Positions 35,129-47,329 of a stretch of 64,000 bases of DNA are shown here, piece by piece. Each line of letters starts with the position of its first letter. Within the stretch, counting starts at the first letter, position 1. Source of the DNA: Eopsaltria australis. Lineage: Eukaryota; Chordata; Aves; Passeriformes; Petroicidae. Under the pieces are notes generated by a model. It did not search any database. It had not been told where the DNA came from and worked only from the letters and a program-made list of their open reading frames with translations. Made by a program: the position numbers and the translations under genes. The stretch spans positions 248,001 through 312,000 of the forward strand of contig JAVTVJ010000854.1 of NCBI GenBank assembly GCA_034509425.1, in the 5' to 3' direction.

Positions 35129-38100
35129 GTATGGCTTTCATTCTCTTCTCTTCTTTTTGGGGAAAGTAACTGCCTTTTGACCTACACGGATCCTGGAGTG
35201 GTTGCTCTGTGGTTTTGGGTGTCTGCTGCTTGAGGAGGAACTGTTTGGGAACGAGTGGGCCCTGCAGAAAGTCATCCCGGTGGCTTAGCTGGCATTATCC
35301 TCTCCTTTCGGTGCCAGAGAAATTAGCAGAGTGAAATTAGTGCCATGCCCCCATGTAGGGACATTGTTCCACTTCCAAAAGCCTCGTGCTGGTTCCGATG
35401 CCTTTGTGTACCCCAGGAAGCCTTGTCCGAGGCGAGGTGGACACGCACGGCCTCTTGGCAGGCAGATGCTGCTGCGAGGTAAATCTTTGGGAACATCCCA
35501 ACCTCCGTGACCTGCCACGAGAACATCTGGCCTGAAGAACTGGCAGAACTTTTCAGGAGCTTGAGGACGTTAAACCTTAAATCATCTAAATAACTCCCCT
35601 CCCCCAACCTTTTAGCTACGTTTTGCCTCCAGCTTCAGGTGCATATGGGATCCCTCAGAACATCCCATTGCTGACAGCTCCTGTACACAGGTCAGGTGGA
35701 ACCTAAGATTGCGTCATTTATGGAGGCTGAAGGGATTTTGAAGCAAAGGTTTGATGAACAATTGGCCCATGCCCCTGTTTGATACATTTTGGTGACTCTA
35801 AGCTGGAGGACCCGAGGTGTGCAAGGGATTTTCTCCCTGTATTGCCTTGAACAAGGTCTGAGTTTACCCTGTGAGATCCATGTCTCTCCTAAATCCATGG
35901 CAAACACACTGAGACCTTCATGGCTCGAGGCCAAGCAAAGACAAATCAGAACCAGGTGAATGTCTGTGAAATCCAAATGGAGTGGCTGCAGGGAATACAG
36001 CTGGGTATTACTGATGATCCTTTTGGGAGAAGGGATCAGTCTGAGGCGCTCATTTTGTGCAGTGATTCTTCTCAGTAGGAAGGAAAGGGTAAATTCCATT
36101 TAGAGATTGAACTGAGATAACTTTTTCTGCGCTTTGATAGAGGAAAGAAACAAAGAGAGTAAAAACTGAGCAAAAATGCATCTATTTTTTTCTGTTGATA
36201 CTGTGACAGTGCATAGTGGCTGGTTAATTTTGGCAGCTGAAGACTGATCATGATAACGTTTATCTAGAACTCAGGTTTTTCCGTGCCTGGGGTATCATTG
36301 GATGTGCTCAAGTCCTTGTCCTCTCCTGCTTTTCCTCAGGCTGGGCGGCACTGAGCAGCGCCGGTAGGTGACTTACTGGGGTCACTGGTGTCAGGATCAA
36401 GTGGAAAGTCAGGCTAGAAGATTAAAGAACAAGAGTTCGAGCCTCACCCTCTCTTTCCTATCAGAAACAGGGTCAGGATCTGAAACCCAAGCTCAGACAT
36501 GAGGTTGAATCAGTTTGGAGCATGCCAGAGCCATTTGGAATAACATGATGTATTTTTTTCCAGGACTGTGCTCCCCACCTACCCCTCCAATATTTACTGT
36601 TATTGAGGACAGTAAATTGCCTGACCTGTTTCAAATGTGTTCTGTTTAATTTCTCATTCCACTCTTTGCCTTATGCCTATGCCCAAAACGAGCAGCAGGA
36701 ATGGGAGGACACGTTTGTGGGAGGCTTGAATGGATATTTCTGAGCTAGCCAAGGATGGACATGCATTTCCAAGTGATCCTGAGACCAGCTATATCTTGAT
36801 TAAAGGGCTCTCTATCCTGAATCTCTCTGTGTAAATATTTGTAAAGCATGATCGAGTGATCTCTAGAATTTCTCTTTGGTGCGCTGAGTTTGTTCCATTT
36901 CTTCTCTGTAGATCATGTTTTCATGTTTTCCAAACTTCACAGCATTCCTGTGGCTGAGCCCTGAGCGCTCTGTGTGTCCTTTTTATTTTAGGCATAGCTG
37001 CTGGACGTGAATGTGCTTTCCTATTAATGGTCTCAGGAACATCGTATTCAACATTATCTCCTGGCTCCCACTTTGTTTTTCCCCTCAATGTTGTATATTC
37101 CGATAGACAGCAGCTGGAGGAGTGCTTAGAAATGGAATCAGCAGTATTATTGTCTCTAAAACACAGGAGCAGCATCAAAGTGGTTCTTTTCCACCGTGCA
37201 GGGGAGAAACTCCTCATGTCCTGGCTGCCTGATCTTGTGTGGAGAGCACTCACCAGAGCTCAGCTGTTTCGGGGAGCTTTGGCCGGGAAATTTCCCATTC
37301 AGAACTCCGGACAAAGGCATCTGGAGCACGCATCCATAGACCCAGCCTGAGCATGAAACACTTCTGATGAATAAGCTCGCTGAGGCTGGCAATCTGGAAG
37401 CTTTCCCAGAATTTTTGCCCAGCTAGGGTTTGTTTGTATATATGGGAAGCAGAAAGGAAAGGAGGGCGAGAAAGAGGGAGAGGAACACGGTGGAGAAAAG
37501 GAGGGCAGAGTAACAGGGAGGTGATCCCAGCTTCGGGCTGCCTATCAGGGAGGAAATGAATTTACCCTCCACTCCCCATTCAAAACCCCCAAACAAAGGC
37601 TGCTCCTTGGTGGCACCTACTCAGCCACTGGCATGAAAGGCACGAGCTTTTTGAGGCAAGTGATCACTTCAGACGCGGCCAACTTGGCACGGCCCCGATG
37701 GAAACTGGGAGTTGTTTCTGTTCGACGGCTGTTGGTGGCCTGTTGGTGGCCTCACTCCAGTTCCCAGCAGACAGATGGCTGCAAAAAAATCTCTGCTGCA
37801 GATGGTGCATCTCTGGCCTCATTAGCAGGCTCGACAGAGGGGTCAGTGACACAGTGGGCCACAGAAGTGGAGTGACCTTGTTCCATCTCGGCACTGACTG
37901 TCCCTGGGTCACAGCTGGAGGCACAATCTGTGTGCGGGCCACGTGCTCCACCACCCGTGTGGGAAAAAAAAAAGGAAAAATTGCAAGAAAAATATTGAAA
38001 ACTGGCCTGGAAATGAAAAACTGGAGGGGGGGAAACCCAACCACTCAAGGGTCAGAACAGGTGAAATGATGCCTTATTTCAAGCAGCTCCTTGACACGCC

Positions 38101-38639
38101 GGTATTTCAGGAGTGGCCCCGATGTGTTTTCCATCCCTGAACTCATTGCAGCTCAACAGCCCCTGGAGTCAGTGACCTTTCCATAGCACGGGGATCGATC
38201 CCTGCTATCGAGCAGCTCATCCACCAGCCCATCAGCGTGTGGGGCACGGCAGAGCTCTGCCCCCGGCAGCAGCTGGGTGAGTGCTGCATCACTGAGAGAA
38301 CATCCCCAGCTTTTCTCACTCCTGAGGATTGATTGAGTGGCTGTCAATGAGCTCTCGAGGGGCTGTTGACACTTGCTTTAAACCCAGGAGCTCTGCCTGT
38401 GCTGGGGATGCTGAGGGGATGCTGAGGCACTCCTGGCCCTGGTGGGAGGTGGCAGGGATGAGTAAGTGGCTGTGTGGAGAGGGATGTGTGTACACACGGT
38501 GAGAAAGCAGCGGTGACTCAGTGTTTGTGGAGAGGAGAGGAGTCTGATGGGGGCAGAGGAACAGACTGCGGGGTTTTCCCACCTTTTCCATCTGTCTCAG
38601 CTCGTGCAGGGCATCCTCGCTGGTGACCACTGATAGGAC

Positions 38640-38890
38640 ACGAGGGAATGGCTGGAGCTGTGTCTGGGAGAGTTAGGTTGGATATCAGGAAATATTTCTT
38701 CGTTCAGAGTTTAGCCCTGGCACAGCCTCCCCTGGGAATGGTCACAGCACCAAATATGCCAGAGCTCAAGGAGGGTTTGGACAATGCTCTCAGGCACAGG
38801 GTGGGATTCTTGGGCTGTCCTGTGCAGGGCCAGGAGTTGGACTGGGTGATCCTTGTGAGTCCCTTCCAACTCAGGATATTTAATGGTTGT
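38640..38890 (+). mobile_element. CR1 LINE 3' fragment
   Basis: Sense copy of the 'ggatatcaggaaatatttc', 'gacaatgctctcaggcacag' and 'gggccaggagttggactgg' subtype, ending 'caactcaggatatttaatgg'. It is a relative of the 25.1-kb copy. Confidence 0.9.
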
Positions 38891-39239
38891 AGGACACAGG
38901 CTGGAGCAGAAGTTCCTTGAATTATCAGTGAGTTTCCCTGGTTTTGTGGCTCAGTACAACATATTTTAATAACTACACAGAATCCATATATCAGCAGAGG
39001 AGTAGCAAGGAAGCACCCTGGAGTAGCTCTGTCTTTGCTGGAGATGTGTTTTTGGGAAAAACCCATCATGTTCCGTGTTTTTTTCCCCCCTCTGACACGA
39101 GTTCCTGACTTCTTTGGCCAGAGGGTCTGGAGAGGAATGGTGATTTCTTTCTGTGGAGCATCCTGTGCTGGAGAAGAGGAGCTGGAAGGAAAAAAGCAAA
39201 GCATGGCAGGAGGTCTTCTTAGCATTCTGACTGAGCAGA

Positions 39240-40665
39240 AACTTAACAAGGAAATGTTTGGAATCCAGGTCAGGCTACCAAGGAGGGCTCTGGAAGAATT
39301 GCCCAGGAATGCAGGATTGAATTAGAATGGTCAGAGCTCAGCTGCATTTGAAACTGGTCAGGGATGTGAAAAGCATCAAGAATGGGTTCTGGAGGTACGT
39401 CAGCACCAAAGGATTGCCCAGGAAAGTGTTGGCTCTGTGTTGATTGGGACAAGCAGCCCTAATGGATAGAGAAATTGAAAAGGTGAAGGTACCCAGTGCC
39501 TTTTTGCCTTGTTCTGCTGGCAAGGTTTGCTCCCAGGCACCCAAATTCCTACACAGAGGCAGAATCCAGGGAAGAAAATGCTCCCCACTGCCAAGGAAAA
39601 GAGAGATAAGGACTGTTTAAGTTATCTGGACATTTGCAGATCCATGGGACAGAATGGGATGCATTGAGGGAGGTGTTTGGTGTGACTCTGTCACCTGTGG
39701 AGCTCCCTGAGTGCTGCAGGAAGGCAAATGTTACACCCACCTTTAAAAAGGGCAAGGAGGAGGACCCAGAGAGAAACTGGCTGGTCAATCTACAGGGCCC
39801 CTGGGATGATTAAAGAGCAAGTAGCTCTAAAGGTTATTTCCAGGCAAAATGATGGACAAGGAAAAGATTGGGAATAGACAGCGAAGATTTGTGGAGGACA
39901 AATTGTGCCTGGCTGCCCTGTTTCCCTTTTGGGATGGGGTGACTGGTTATGTGGACAGTGGGGAGAAGCAGCTGGTGTGGATTTTGACATAATTCAGTCT
40001 CCAAGAGTATCCAGGTCATGGAATTATTCACTGGATTGGTGGCTCAGTAGCTGGATGGAATTCCTGCAGGATTTGAGGGTGATGGTCAAAGGTTTGAAGC
40101 CTAATCAAGAGCTGGTCACCTCTGGCCAGGGTTGGTAGAGTGGCCAACATTTTTCAATGTCTTCTTTAACAACTTGGGCAATGTTTGACACTCCTGAGGC
40201 CACACCTGGAAAAGGTGCCCAGTATTGGATCCTCCCAATTCCAGAGATGCAAGGAGCAAGTCCAGTGGATGCTGAGGGAGCTGGAGAATATCAGAGGAGG
40301 CACAGGGAACAACCTTGGAGAAGAGAAGGCTGTTAAAGAGCAGCCATGGAGAAGCCAAACACCTTGCAGAGGTAGGCAGGGAAAGGTCTAGAGGCACCAG
40401 CTGCAGCAGGAAAAGACCCAGCTGGATCTAAAGCAAAATAATCCTTCACCACAAGAGCAGTTAAGCAGTTCAGTGCTGTAATAAGGCAGCCAAGAGAGGT
40501 GGCAGCGTTTCTGTTCCTGGTGATTTTCAAATCTCGATCAGATGAGACCCTGAGAAACCTGATCTGACTTGGAAATCAGTCCTTTTTTTGGGCATAGGAT
40601 TGGACTGGGAGCTTGACAGGTTTTTTTTCCCCCAACCTAAATTATTCTGATTCTGTTCATTGCCA
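39240..40665 (+). mobile_element. Long decayed CR1 LINE copy with ORF2 remnants
   Basis: About 1.4 kb of sense CR1. Conceptual translation in shifting frames shows 'FWRYVSTKGLP', then a block resembling the pre-RT region ('LMDREIEKVKVPSAF'). Near 39730 is 'ANVTPTFKKGKEEDPERN', corresponding to the 'VTPIFKKGKKEDPGNYRP' start of the CR1 reverse transcriptase. Later fragments match the RT middle ('tggctcagtagctggatgg') and the C-terminus ('gagaagagaaggctg'), and the tail is 'ccaacctaaattattctg'. Large internal deletions, stops and frameshifts abolish activity. No ORF1 was recognised. Confidence 0.85.
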
Positions 40666-41987
40666 ACCCACATCTCGTTCTTTGGAGGTTCATGGATCTG
40701 GAGAACAAGAGGTATTCTCAGGGTGTGAAAGGAAGCAGGGAAAAAGGAGAGTTGGTTTAAGGGGGAAAAAGTCTTAAGACAGCTGGGTTATCTCCCCTTA
40801 CATTAAAATAATTTATGGTCAACTCATTTCTCACCTTTTTCTAACCAGTGGAGACTCTAAAAGTTCATGCTAAGAGCAGTGGGGTCATAGTGTTGCTACA
40901 CAGATTTATGGCATCTCCTTCCCACCAGAACTGATCCCAAATCTCCCTTTCTACCCCACAGAAGCTGCTGACTGGATATTTGAGGTTTTACTTCACACAA
41001 TCAAGGCATAAAAAGCTTGAGGTCTCAGTACCCTCCAGACACAAAGAGAGCAGTGTCCAGGTGATGCCCAGCATTGTATGGAGCCCAGTGAAATCAGGAA
41101 ATCTGGGCTCAGCTTGGCTGTGAAAGGAACCAGAAGCTCATTTTGCAGCCTGTCAGCCTCAGTTTCATGCTGAGCTGGGATCCTACATTTTGCAGCCTGT
41201 TCTGGGGCTGAGAGAATTTGAGGGAGAGCTTCCTATAAGCCAGATTTGCAACTAAGTGGGAGTTCATGCTACCTTTGCTTTTTTATTTGCATCCAGAAAA
41301 GCAAATCCTCACCGTTCCTGTTTGTCTGAAGGTACAGCTCAGGGAGAAGTTAAAAATCAAGGTTTTACAGCCTTCATTTTGGTGTAAAGCACAGATTTAC
41401 CCTTGACAGAACACACACGTGCAGTAAACCTGTCCTGCCCTCCTCATCAGAAAGTCAAAACTCTGCAGCCAAGGCACGACCATCTCACTCTGGCTAAAAT
41501 TAATTAATGAAATTAAATTCCCAACATAAATAGTTGATGTGCTGGAATATAGGAAATAATCCTGCATTAGCCTCCAGGGATGAGCTGGTTGATTAATACA
41601 TCTGTTTCTAATTTATATAAGCATCAGCATCTCCTCTTCACTCATCTGGCATTCAGGCAGGGCAGTTGCAGCATCTCTGAGATAATTCACGCGTGTGAGT
41701 GTTGGTGTGGTCAGATCTCGAGTGAATCCTTGAGGACTTGCACTTTTTCTTCATTTTATTGGGTACATAAAAGTGCCTTCAAAGGAATTTCCCTCCGTAG
41801 CCAGTGGTTGGAATTAATTGTGGTGCACTTACCTCGGCAGCAGGCCTGGTGCTGTGCTGCAAATCAGAAGTGACAAATAGCTGGCTCCTGCAAGGTGCTG
41901 AAGGCAACAGCTCCCTGACTGCTGTCCCTGATGTCCCAAACCCACAGCTGCACTTACGTATTTGGCCTAGTTTGGAGAAGCGGTACC

Positions 41988-42026
41988 AAAAAAAAAAAAT
42001 AAAAAATAAAAAAAGAATTTAAAAAA
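41988..42026. repeat. A-rich low-complexity tract
   Basis: A runs interrupted by single T and G bases. No functional signal is evident. Confidence 0.85.
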
Positions 42027-42518
42027 GCCAGAAATGCTTCTCAACGCTTCTCACCTCAGGAGGGGTTGTTAGGCTGAAGGAAGGGGAATGCTGAATCACA
42101 CACACTTTGTTGTCAAGGTGCATGTGTTTGTGATCTGCTTCCATCGCCAGCATGCCTGTGGCTCTTGGTTGGGAATCTTTTCCGTGTCTTGCCTGTTTGT
42201 TTTCTTTCAAGCTCCTTTTCAAGCCCCCCTTTCAAGTAGGCAGAGCTGAAGAAGATTTGCAGCACTCTACTGTTGTAGGAGGGGCTCAGACTAGGCTGGC
42301 CCCTCGTTTGTTGGCTCCTAAATCCAGCATTGATGGGGGATGATGGAGACATCTTCTCCCCCTCCCTTCCCCCCCCTCCTCGTTCTTGTCTGTCTAGCGC
42401 ATAAAATCAGCAGGAAATTGGCAATTCTGTAGAGCCTGGCCTGGATTGCTGCTTTTCAGAGGTCACCCAGAGCAGGCTGTGACAGGGTGGGTCTCCCTCC
42501 CCTCTTCTCTCGCTGCAG

Positions 42519-42621
42519 GTACATCCGCTCGGAGCGCTCCGTCATCCTCATCAACTTCTGCCTCTCCATCATCTCCTCCAACGCCCTCATCCTGATAGGA
42601 CAGACCCAGACCCGAAACAAG
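42519..42621 (+). CDS. ADGRB1: ADGRB1 exon: ICL1 and TM2
   Basis: A 103-nt exon with acceptor 'tctctcgctgcag|g' and donor 'aacaag|gtaagg'. Its first base completes the split Arg codon, and 34 codons then end in phase 0. It encodes the basic first intracellular loop 'YIRSERS' and TM2 '[20 protein letters not shown]', then 'QTQTRNK' leading to the first extracellular loop. The '[15 protein letters not shown]' string is BAI1-like, while I remember BAI2 as 'SNILILVGQSRVLSK'. No residue looks anomalous. Confidence 0.97.
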
Positions 42622-43529
42622 GTAAGGGATCCGCTGGGGCTCTGTTTATGTTTGCTTTCCCCCTGATTTAGCACTGAAATGATCCATTCAGGCAGCGCTT
42701 CCTCATTTTTCCTCCATCTGTTAATTAGCGACATGTCAAAGACACGGCTAAATGGCAGATTTCAATTTTCTCCCTCGCTCTCTCTTTGATAATTTGTCAG
42801 CATCCTCAGGGCTTTGATTAAAACCAATGTGATATTTTTGAATATCTGCCTAGAGTAGCTGGCACATGGCACGGTGAAGAAGCGTGGTGATTTGCAAGGC
42901 TTTAACCATTTTATTTTCAAAAAAATTACAAAGACAGATTGAGAAAAGGCTTTAAAAAAAAAAAAAGCCCCAAACAAACAACCTCTCAGCTTTACATTTA
43001 TTTCTCCAGCAGTTTTTCTACTCGGAGCTGGAAGTACTTAGCAGATGTTAATGAACACAGACACAAAACCGTCCAACCTTTTTTGGGGATGGGAAGCATT
43101 GCCAGATGCACTGTGAGCACTGCAGGGCCACGAGGGACTCGGAGCAGATCCCAGAGTGATTCCAGCAGTCCAGACAAGACCCAGCGTGGTTTTCCAAGCC
43201 ATCAGCACTGGTTGCTCTCTTCCCACAGACCCAGCTGGAGAGGCGTGTGTTGCCTCCATGACTTCTGTCCATCTCAAGCACTTTCAGGTTCCCCATTGAT
43301 GTCTGGTGTGACAAATCACTCCTCTCACCATTAGTATTTTCCCGCTGTAAATTTTCACCTCTTCCCAAATGCTCTGACCATCATAACTCTGTTGAGCCAA
43401 AAAACGTGAGGCAAGAAGCCTCCTCCACTCCTTCTGCTGCCAAAATCACAGTCAGAAGTCAAAAATTAGTTATTGTTTAACAGTAACCAGTGACCAGCTG
43501 GGTTTTTGGAGGCCCTGCTTTGGCAGCAT

Positions 43530-43770
43530 GGACGTGGTGTCACTGTTGGAAGAATATTGGGAAGAAATTCTTGCCCGTGAGGGTGGTGAGGAACTGGAAC
43601 AGATTGCCCAGAGAAATTGTGGGTGCCCCAACACTGGAAGTGTTGAAGGCAAGATTGGATGGGGCTTTGAGCAAAGGGAAAATCTTCCTGCCCATGGCAG
43701 GGGGTTGGAATGAGATGATCTTTAAGACCCCTGCCAAAACTCAACCCATTCTATAGTTTTATGATTCCTG
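43530..43770 (+). mobile_element. CR1 LINE 3' fragment
   Basis: Sense copy with 'gaatattgggaagaaattc', 'ggtggtgaggaactggaac' and 'cccatggcagggggttgg', and the terminus 'acccattctatagttttatg'. Confidence 0.93.
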
Positions 43771-44419
43771 CAGAGGAGGTGAAGGATTTAGTGGATCACA
43801 GACTCAGTTCTGTGAAAGGCCCTTTGGGCTAGGGTTAGGTTGTTTTTCCAGCTGCTGGAGCCCTGTGTGTGTAGAGAAGTGTGGAAACAAGCAGCCAACC
43901 CTGCTCCTGCTACAGAAGTGCCCTTCAAAAAATCCCTTCACAGAGCTGAGTTGTCTCTCACTGCCAACATGGTTGGCAGGAGGTGAAGAGAGGGTGAACC
44001 AAGCTCCTGCTTTCCTTGGTTGTGTTTTCTGCCACACCAGACGTGTGCTGGGAGCTTCTTTCCATCAGAAGAAACACCAAGGGATACTCAACAGGACAAA
44101 CCACGGCTGGACCTCCTCTTTGGTGATTCTTCCTCACCTCAGGACAGGAGGAGGTTCCTCCTCTCCCACCCCCTCCAGAGCTCAGTTATGGACCCAGGAT
44201 CTCCCTGGTGTTTTTTTTGTCCCGTGGCTCTGGGAGTTCACTGTCAGAGCTGTTGGTGGGGATTCGGAGCTCCCGGCAGCGATGGCAGGAGGCAGATTAG
44301 CTCTTTGCACATCCATATGCATGAAACCCCAGAAATAGAAAGGTTATTCCTGGATTTCCTCTCAGCCATCTAGTAAACAGTCTCTGGCAGGCAACAGAGA
44401 AAGAAAACTATACAGAAGG

Positions 44420-46060
44420 AGAGATGAAGGAGTGTAAATTAAGATTTTATTCACATTCAATTATCGATAATAGAGCGCCTTAAAACGCTGGTGATTGATT
44501 TATAATTGCGGCTTCTCCAGGAGATTTCTGTGGTCTCAGCTTCCCTGGAAATGTCAAATTCTCCCTGGATTTCCATCTGTGTAACCTCAAAGGCAAGATT
44601 CCACGCCTGGATTTGCTAAGCTTTTTGAAGATGAAAGGCCTGGGAAAAGGCTAAAAAAAATTACAGTCAGCAATCCGGGGACACAAAGGAGAGGGATGCT
44701 GCAGGAAGCGGCCGTGTCTCCGAGGCTTGTGCTGCAAGGGAACAGATTTCTCCTCTTAGAGCAAAACAAGGGCTAATGGCCTTGACAGACTGACAAGCTC
44801 TGCTGGATCTTGGGACATCATATCCCCGTGCTTAGCCCTTCCTGGGGATGTTTGGTTTTCCCCACAAGGAAGGGAAAACCTGCAGCAGAGGTTGCAGAAG
44901 CAAATATTTGCCTGCCTCTCAGTTGGCCAAGTTCATTTGAGGCGATGAGTTCATTCTGGTCCAGCTGAGATGTGCATATTTCTCTTGTCTTCCCCTCCTC
45001 TCTTCTTCCCTTTCTGTCAAAGCTACTCATTTGAGAAAAAAAAAACAAACCAAAAAACGAACCCAAATGTATCTCTGTGGTGTAAAATTGTAAAGCAAAG
45101 CTTTTCTCTCCCCTTTACAAGGAAGAACTGTGTCGGTTTGAAACAAAATCAAAAAGACGACGTGAACGGTGTTGTACATGATATTATCAAAAAAAAAAAA
45201 GGGTTCTAAAATAACAATCTCTCAAAATCCTCCAGGCGTCCTCTGTTTGTAGCTGTTTCACGTAGGGTTTGTAAGCTGATGAATAGGAGCCACCTTTTTT
45301 TTTTAGGATTCTCGTAAAATGTGGAAATTACTGGACATTATCACATTGAGCCGTGTTATTTGTGCTGAACTGACATCCAGAATCCACTTACAAGCAGAGT
45401 AAGAAGGGATTTGGTGTCAAATGCAAATCTGGAACAAAAATAAGACAGTTCCTATCTCAGAGAACACATGGGCTGGCTTTTATTCACAGCCTCTGATAAC
45501 GTCGGGTTGTGCCGGTGGATGAATCGAGAGCAATCCGATAAAATGATGATAAAAGCCACTCTGTGCATGAGAGCTCGGGGTTGAAAGATTCTGGTGGTTG
45601 AAAAAAGAGAAAAAAGAGAAAGGTTCACTGACCGTAAAGCCAAGTCCACGTTTCCCCATATAACTCAAAGCAAAGAAACTCTTGATTATAAACCTCTCCC
45701 TCCCCCAGATGCCTGAAGCCTTTTTTTTTTTTCCATCCAGAATCACTTAGAAAATCTATTTGCTCTCCCATCTTCTCGGGAGCCGCTGGAGTTCCTTCCC
45801 ATCACTTTCTTCTCGAGTTCATTGATTCACAGTTTTCAGCTCACAGATGGGGGGGAAAACTGGCTGAGTGAAACAGAGCGGCACCAATTTGCACCAGTGA
45901 AAGATTTGGCCTTGCTGAGTTAAAACAAAGACGAGCTTGTCAGCTTTCCAGTCCATCTCCCTGGCACTCCGAGATTGTTCTTCATAATGCATTTGCCAGT
46001 TCTTTCCCCAGTTTAATTTTAAATGGCTTAAGCTGCCTGCTTTTCCCTTGTGAGATTTCC
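44420..46060. promoter_or_regulatory. CpG-retaining repeat-poor block, possible regulatory cluster
   Basis: About 1.6 kb without recognisable CR1. It contains scattered CpG sites in AT-rich context ('aaaagacgacgtgaacgg', 'ctgataacgtcgggttg', 'gaatcgagagcaatccg') and the 12-bp perfect palindrome ATTATCGATAAT at 44460-44471. No ORF of exon character is present. Such composition is common in conserved non-coding elements; this is inference. Confidence 0.3.
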
Positions 46061-46113
46061 CCACCGAGGAGGAGTAGAGCTCACCATTATGAAATTCTTT
46101 CTAATCTAGGGGG

Positions 46114-46153
46114 TTTTTCTTTCTTTTTTTTTTTTTTTTCTTTGTTTTTTTCT
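46114..46153. repeat. T-rich tract
   Basis: A T-rich run with sparse C and G, including about 16 consecutive T. It is followed by 'ctcctgtctgctggtag', which resembles an acceptor, but no plausible exon follows. Confidence 0.8.
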
Positions 46154-46519
46154 CCTGTCTGCTGGTAGTTATGTGCTCTTGGACAACTGTGCCCTCATGT
46201 TTGCAGTCCTTTCCCAGCCCCTGGCAGCCGTGGTTTCACCCAGCTCTCACGGCTTAACTCTTTCACTCAGCCCTGTTTTTCTGGCAGGGGCACCATCCAA
46301 ATTGCTTTCCTGGGATTTCATTTCCATGGCTGGGCTGCCAGGGACGTGGTGCTTTGCAAACCTTTTGAGCTGAGATTAGTGCACTGTTTACTAACTACTC
46401 CATACCCCCCGCCCTGAAAGAATCATGGCAATAATTTGGGTGTTTTGGAAATTAAATATATCCTGCTGAAGCCAAGAAAGCTTCATCCCAGGATGGGATG
46501 TGTGCTCAGGCTCCTAGTG

Positions 46520-46610
46520 AAAGATGTCCCTGCCTGTTTTGGAGGACTTGTAACTAAATGATCTTTAATGTCCTTCCCCACGCAAACAATTCTATAATTC
46601 CATGATTCTT
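46520..46610 (+). mobile_element. Short CR1 LINE 3' end
   Basis: About 90 bp: 'aaatgatctttaatgtcc', then 'caaacaattctataattcc' and 'atgattct'. This is the terminal CR1 segment only, with the upstream part too diverged to call. Confidence 0.75.
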
Positions 46611-46883
46611 CTAAAATGTTAACCGTGGCCTTATCTTAGAGCTCATGTTTAAGAGCAGCCAATTTTCATGGAGTATTTAAATTTAAAGGTTTGGTCTTTG
46701 CTAGGTCAGAGCCTGTGGAGGAGCCTTCCCCCTTCTAAACTGTGTTTCCATGTCCTGATCTCCACGAATTTTCCTTCAGGAGCCCAGTTTGGAATCGTTT
46801 CCCTCCCTGCCTTCCTCTCTGCTCCCCGCTGCTCTCTCCGCCTGCCTCTCCTCTCACGTGTCCTCCTTTCCTCCTCTCTCCAG

Positions 46884-47034
46884 GTGATCTGCACGCTGGT
46901 GGCGGCTTTCTTGCACTTCTTCTTCCTCTCCTCTTTCTGCTGGGTGCTGACCGAGGCCTGGCAGTCCTACATGGCCGTGACGGGCCGGTTACGGAACCGC
47001 ATCATCCGCAAGCGCTTCTTGTGCCTCGGATGGG
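46884..47034 (+). CDS. ADGRB1: ADGRB1 exon: TM3, ICL2 and start of TM4
   Basis: A 151-nt exon with acceptor 'cctctctccag|gtg' and donor 'tggg|gtgagg'. It opens in phase 0 and leaves one base of a Gly codon. It encodes '[20 protein letters not shown]' followed by '[14 protein letters not shown]', the conserved family B2 TM3 with its Cys, then ICL2 '[11 protein letters not shown]' and the start of TM4 'LCLGW'. TM3 '[19 protein letters not shown]' is shared by all BAI receptors. The basic ICL2 is a likely G-protein contact. As I recall it, mammalian BAI1 has VVCT and GHLRNRL here, so Ile and Arg/Ile would be conservative bird differences. Confidence 0.97.
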
Positions 47035-47329
47035 GTGAGGACCTGGGGGGCACAGAAGGGCCAGGCTGCAGGAGGGGCTGGTGCTCCTCAGGAGGTTTGG
47101 GAGAGGGTGCCTGGAACCCTTCCAGGGGTTTCAAGAAGGGCTGAAATGGTTAAAAACAGCAGCTGAGCCTCCTGCCCAGTGCGCCCGAAAATAGAGGAGT
47201 CGAGTTCAGGTTTCAGAGGGTGCTCCAGGGGTGGTTTCTCCTGGGGTTGTGTCTGTTCCTTGCTTTCCACTTCTCTCTCTCTGTCTGTCTCCCTCCGTGT
47301 TGGATGGGTTCCATTGGTACATGACACCA

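Larger units (their letters stand above)
35129..42518 (+). other. ADGRB1: Intron between TM1 and TM2 exons
   Basis: A 7.4-kb intron with donor 'gtatgg' and acceptor 'cttctctcgctgcag'. It contains a CR1 tail at 38.6-38.9 kb and a long decayed CR1 at 39.2-40.7 kb. 37.6-37.95 kb is somewhat CpG-retaining. 35.2-38.6 and 40.7-42.5 kb otherwise show nothing I can name apart from an A-rich tract near 42.0 kb. Confidence 0.85.
42622..46883 (+). other. ADGRB1: Intron between TM2 and TM3 exons
   Basis: A 4.3-kb intron with donor 'gtaagg' and acceptor 'tttcctcctctctccag'. It holds CR1 tails at 43.53-43.77 and 46.52-46.61 kb, a T-rich tract at 46.11-46.15 kb, and a repeat-poor, CpG-retaining block at 44.42-46.06 kb that may be regulatory. 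42.6-43.5 kb shows nothing specific. Confidence 0.85.

Noticed and set aside
36430..36445. tRNA B-box-like 'gagttcgagcctc'
   Set aside because: No A box at the right distance and no cloverleaf could be drawn, so it is not a tRNA or a clear SINE.
37027..37350. 107-codon frame in the TM1-TM2 intron
   Set aside because: No homology recognised and no acceptor/donor pair that would keep the receptor frame.
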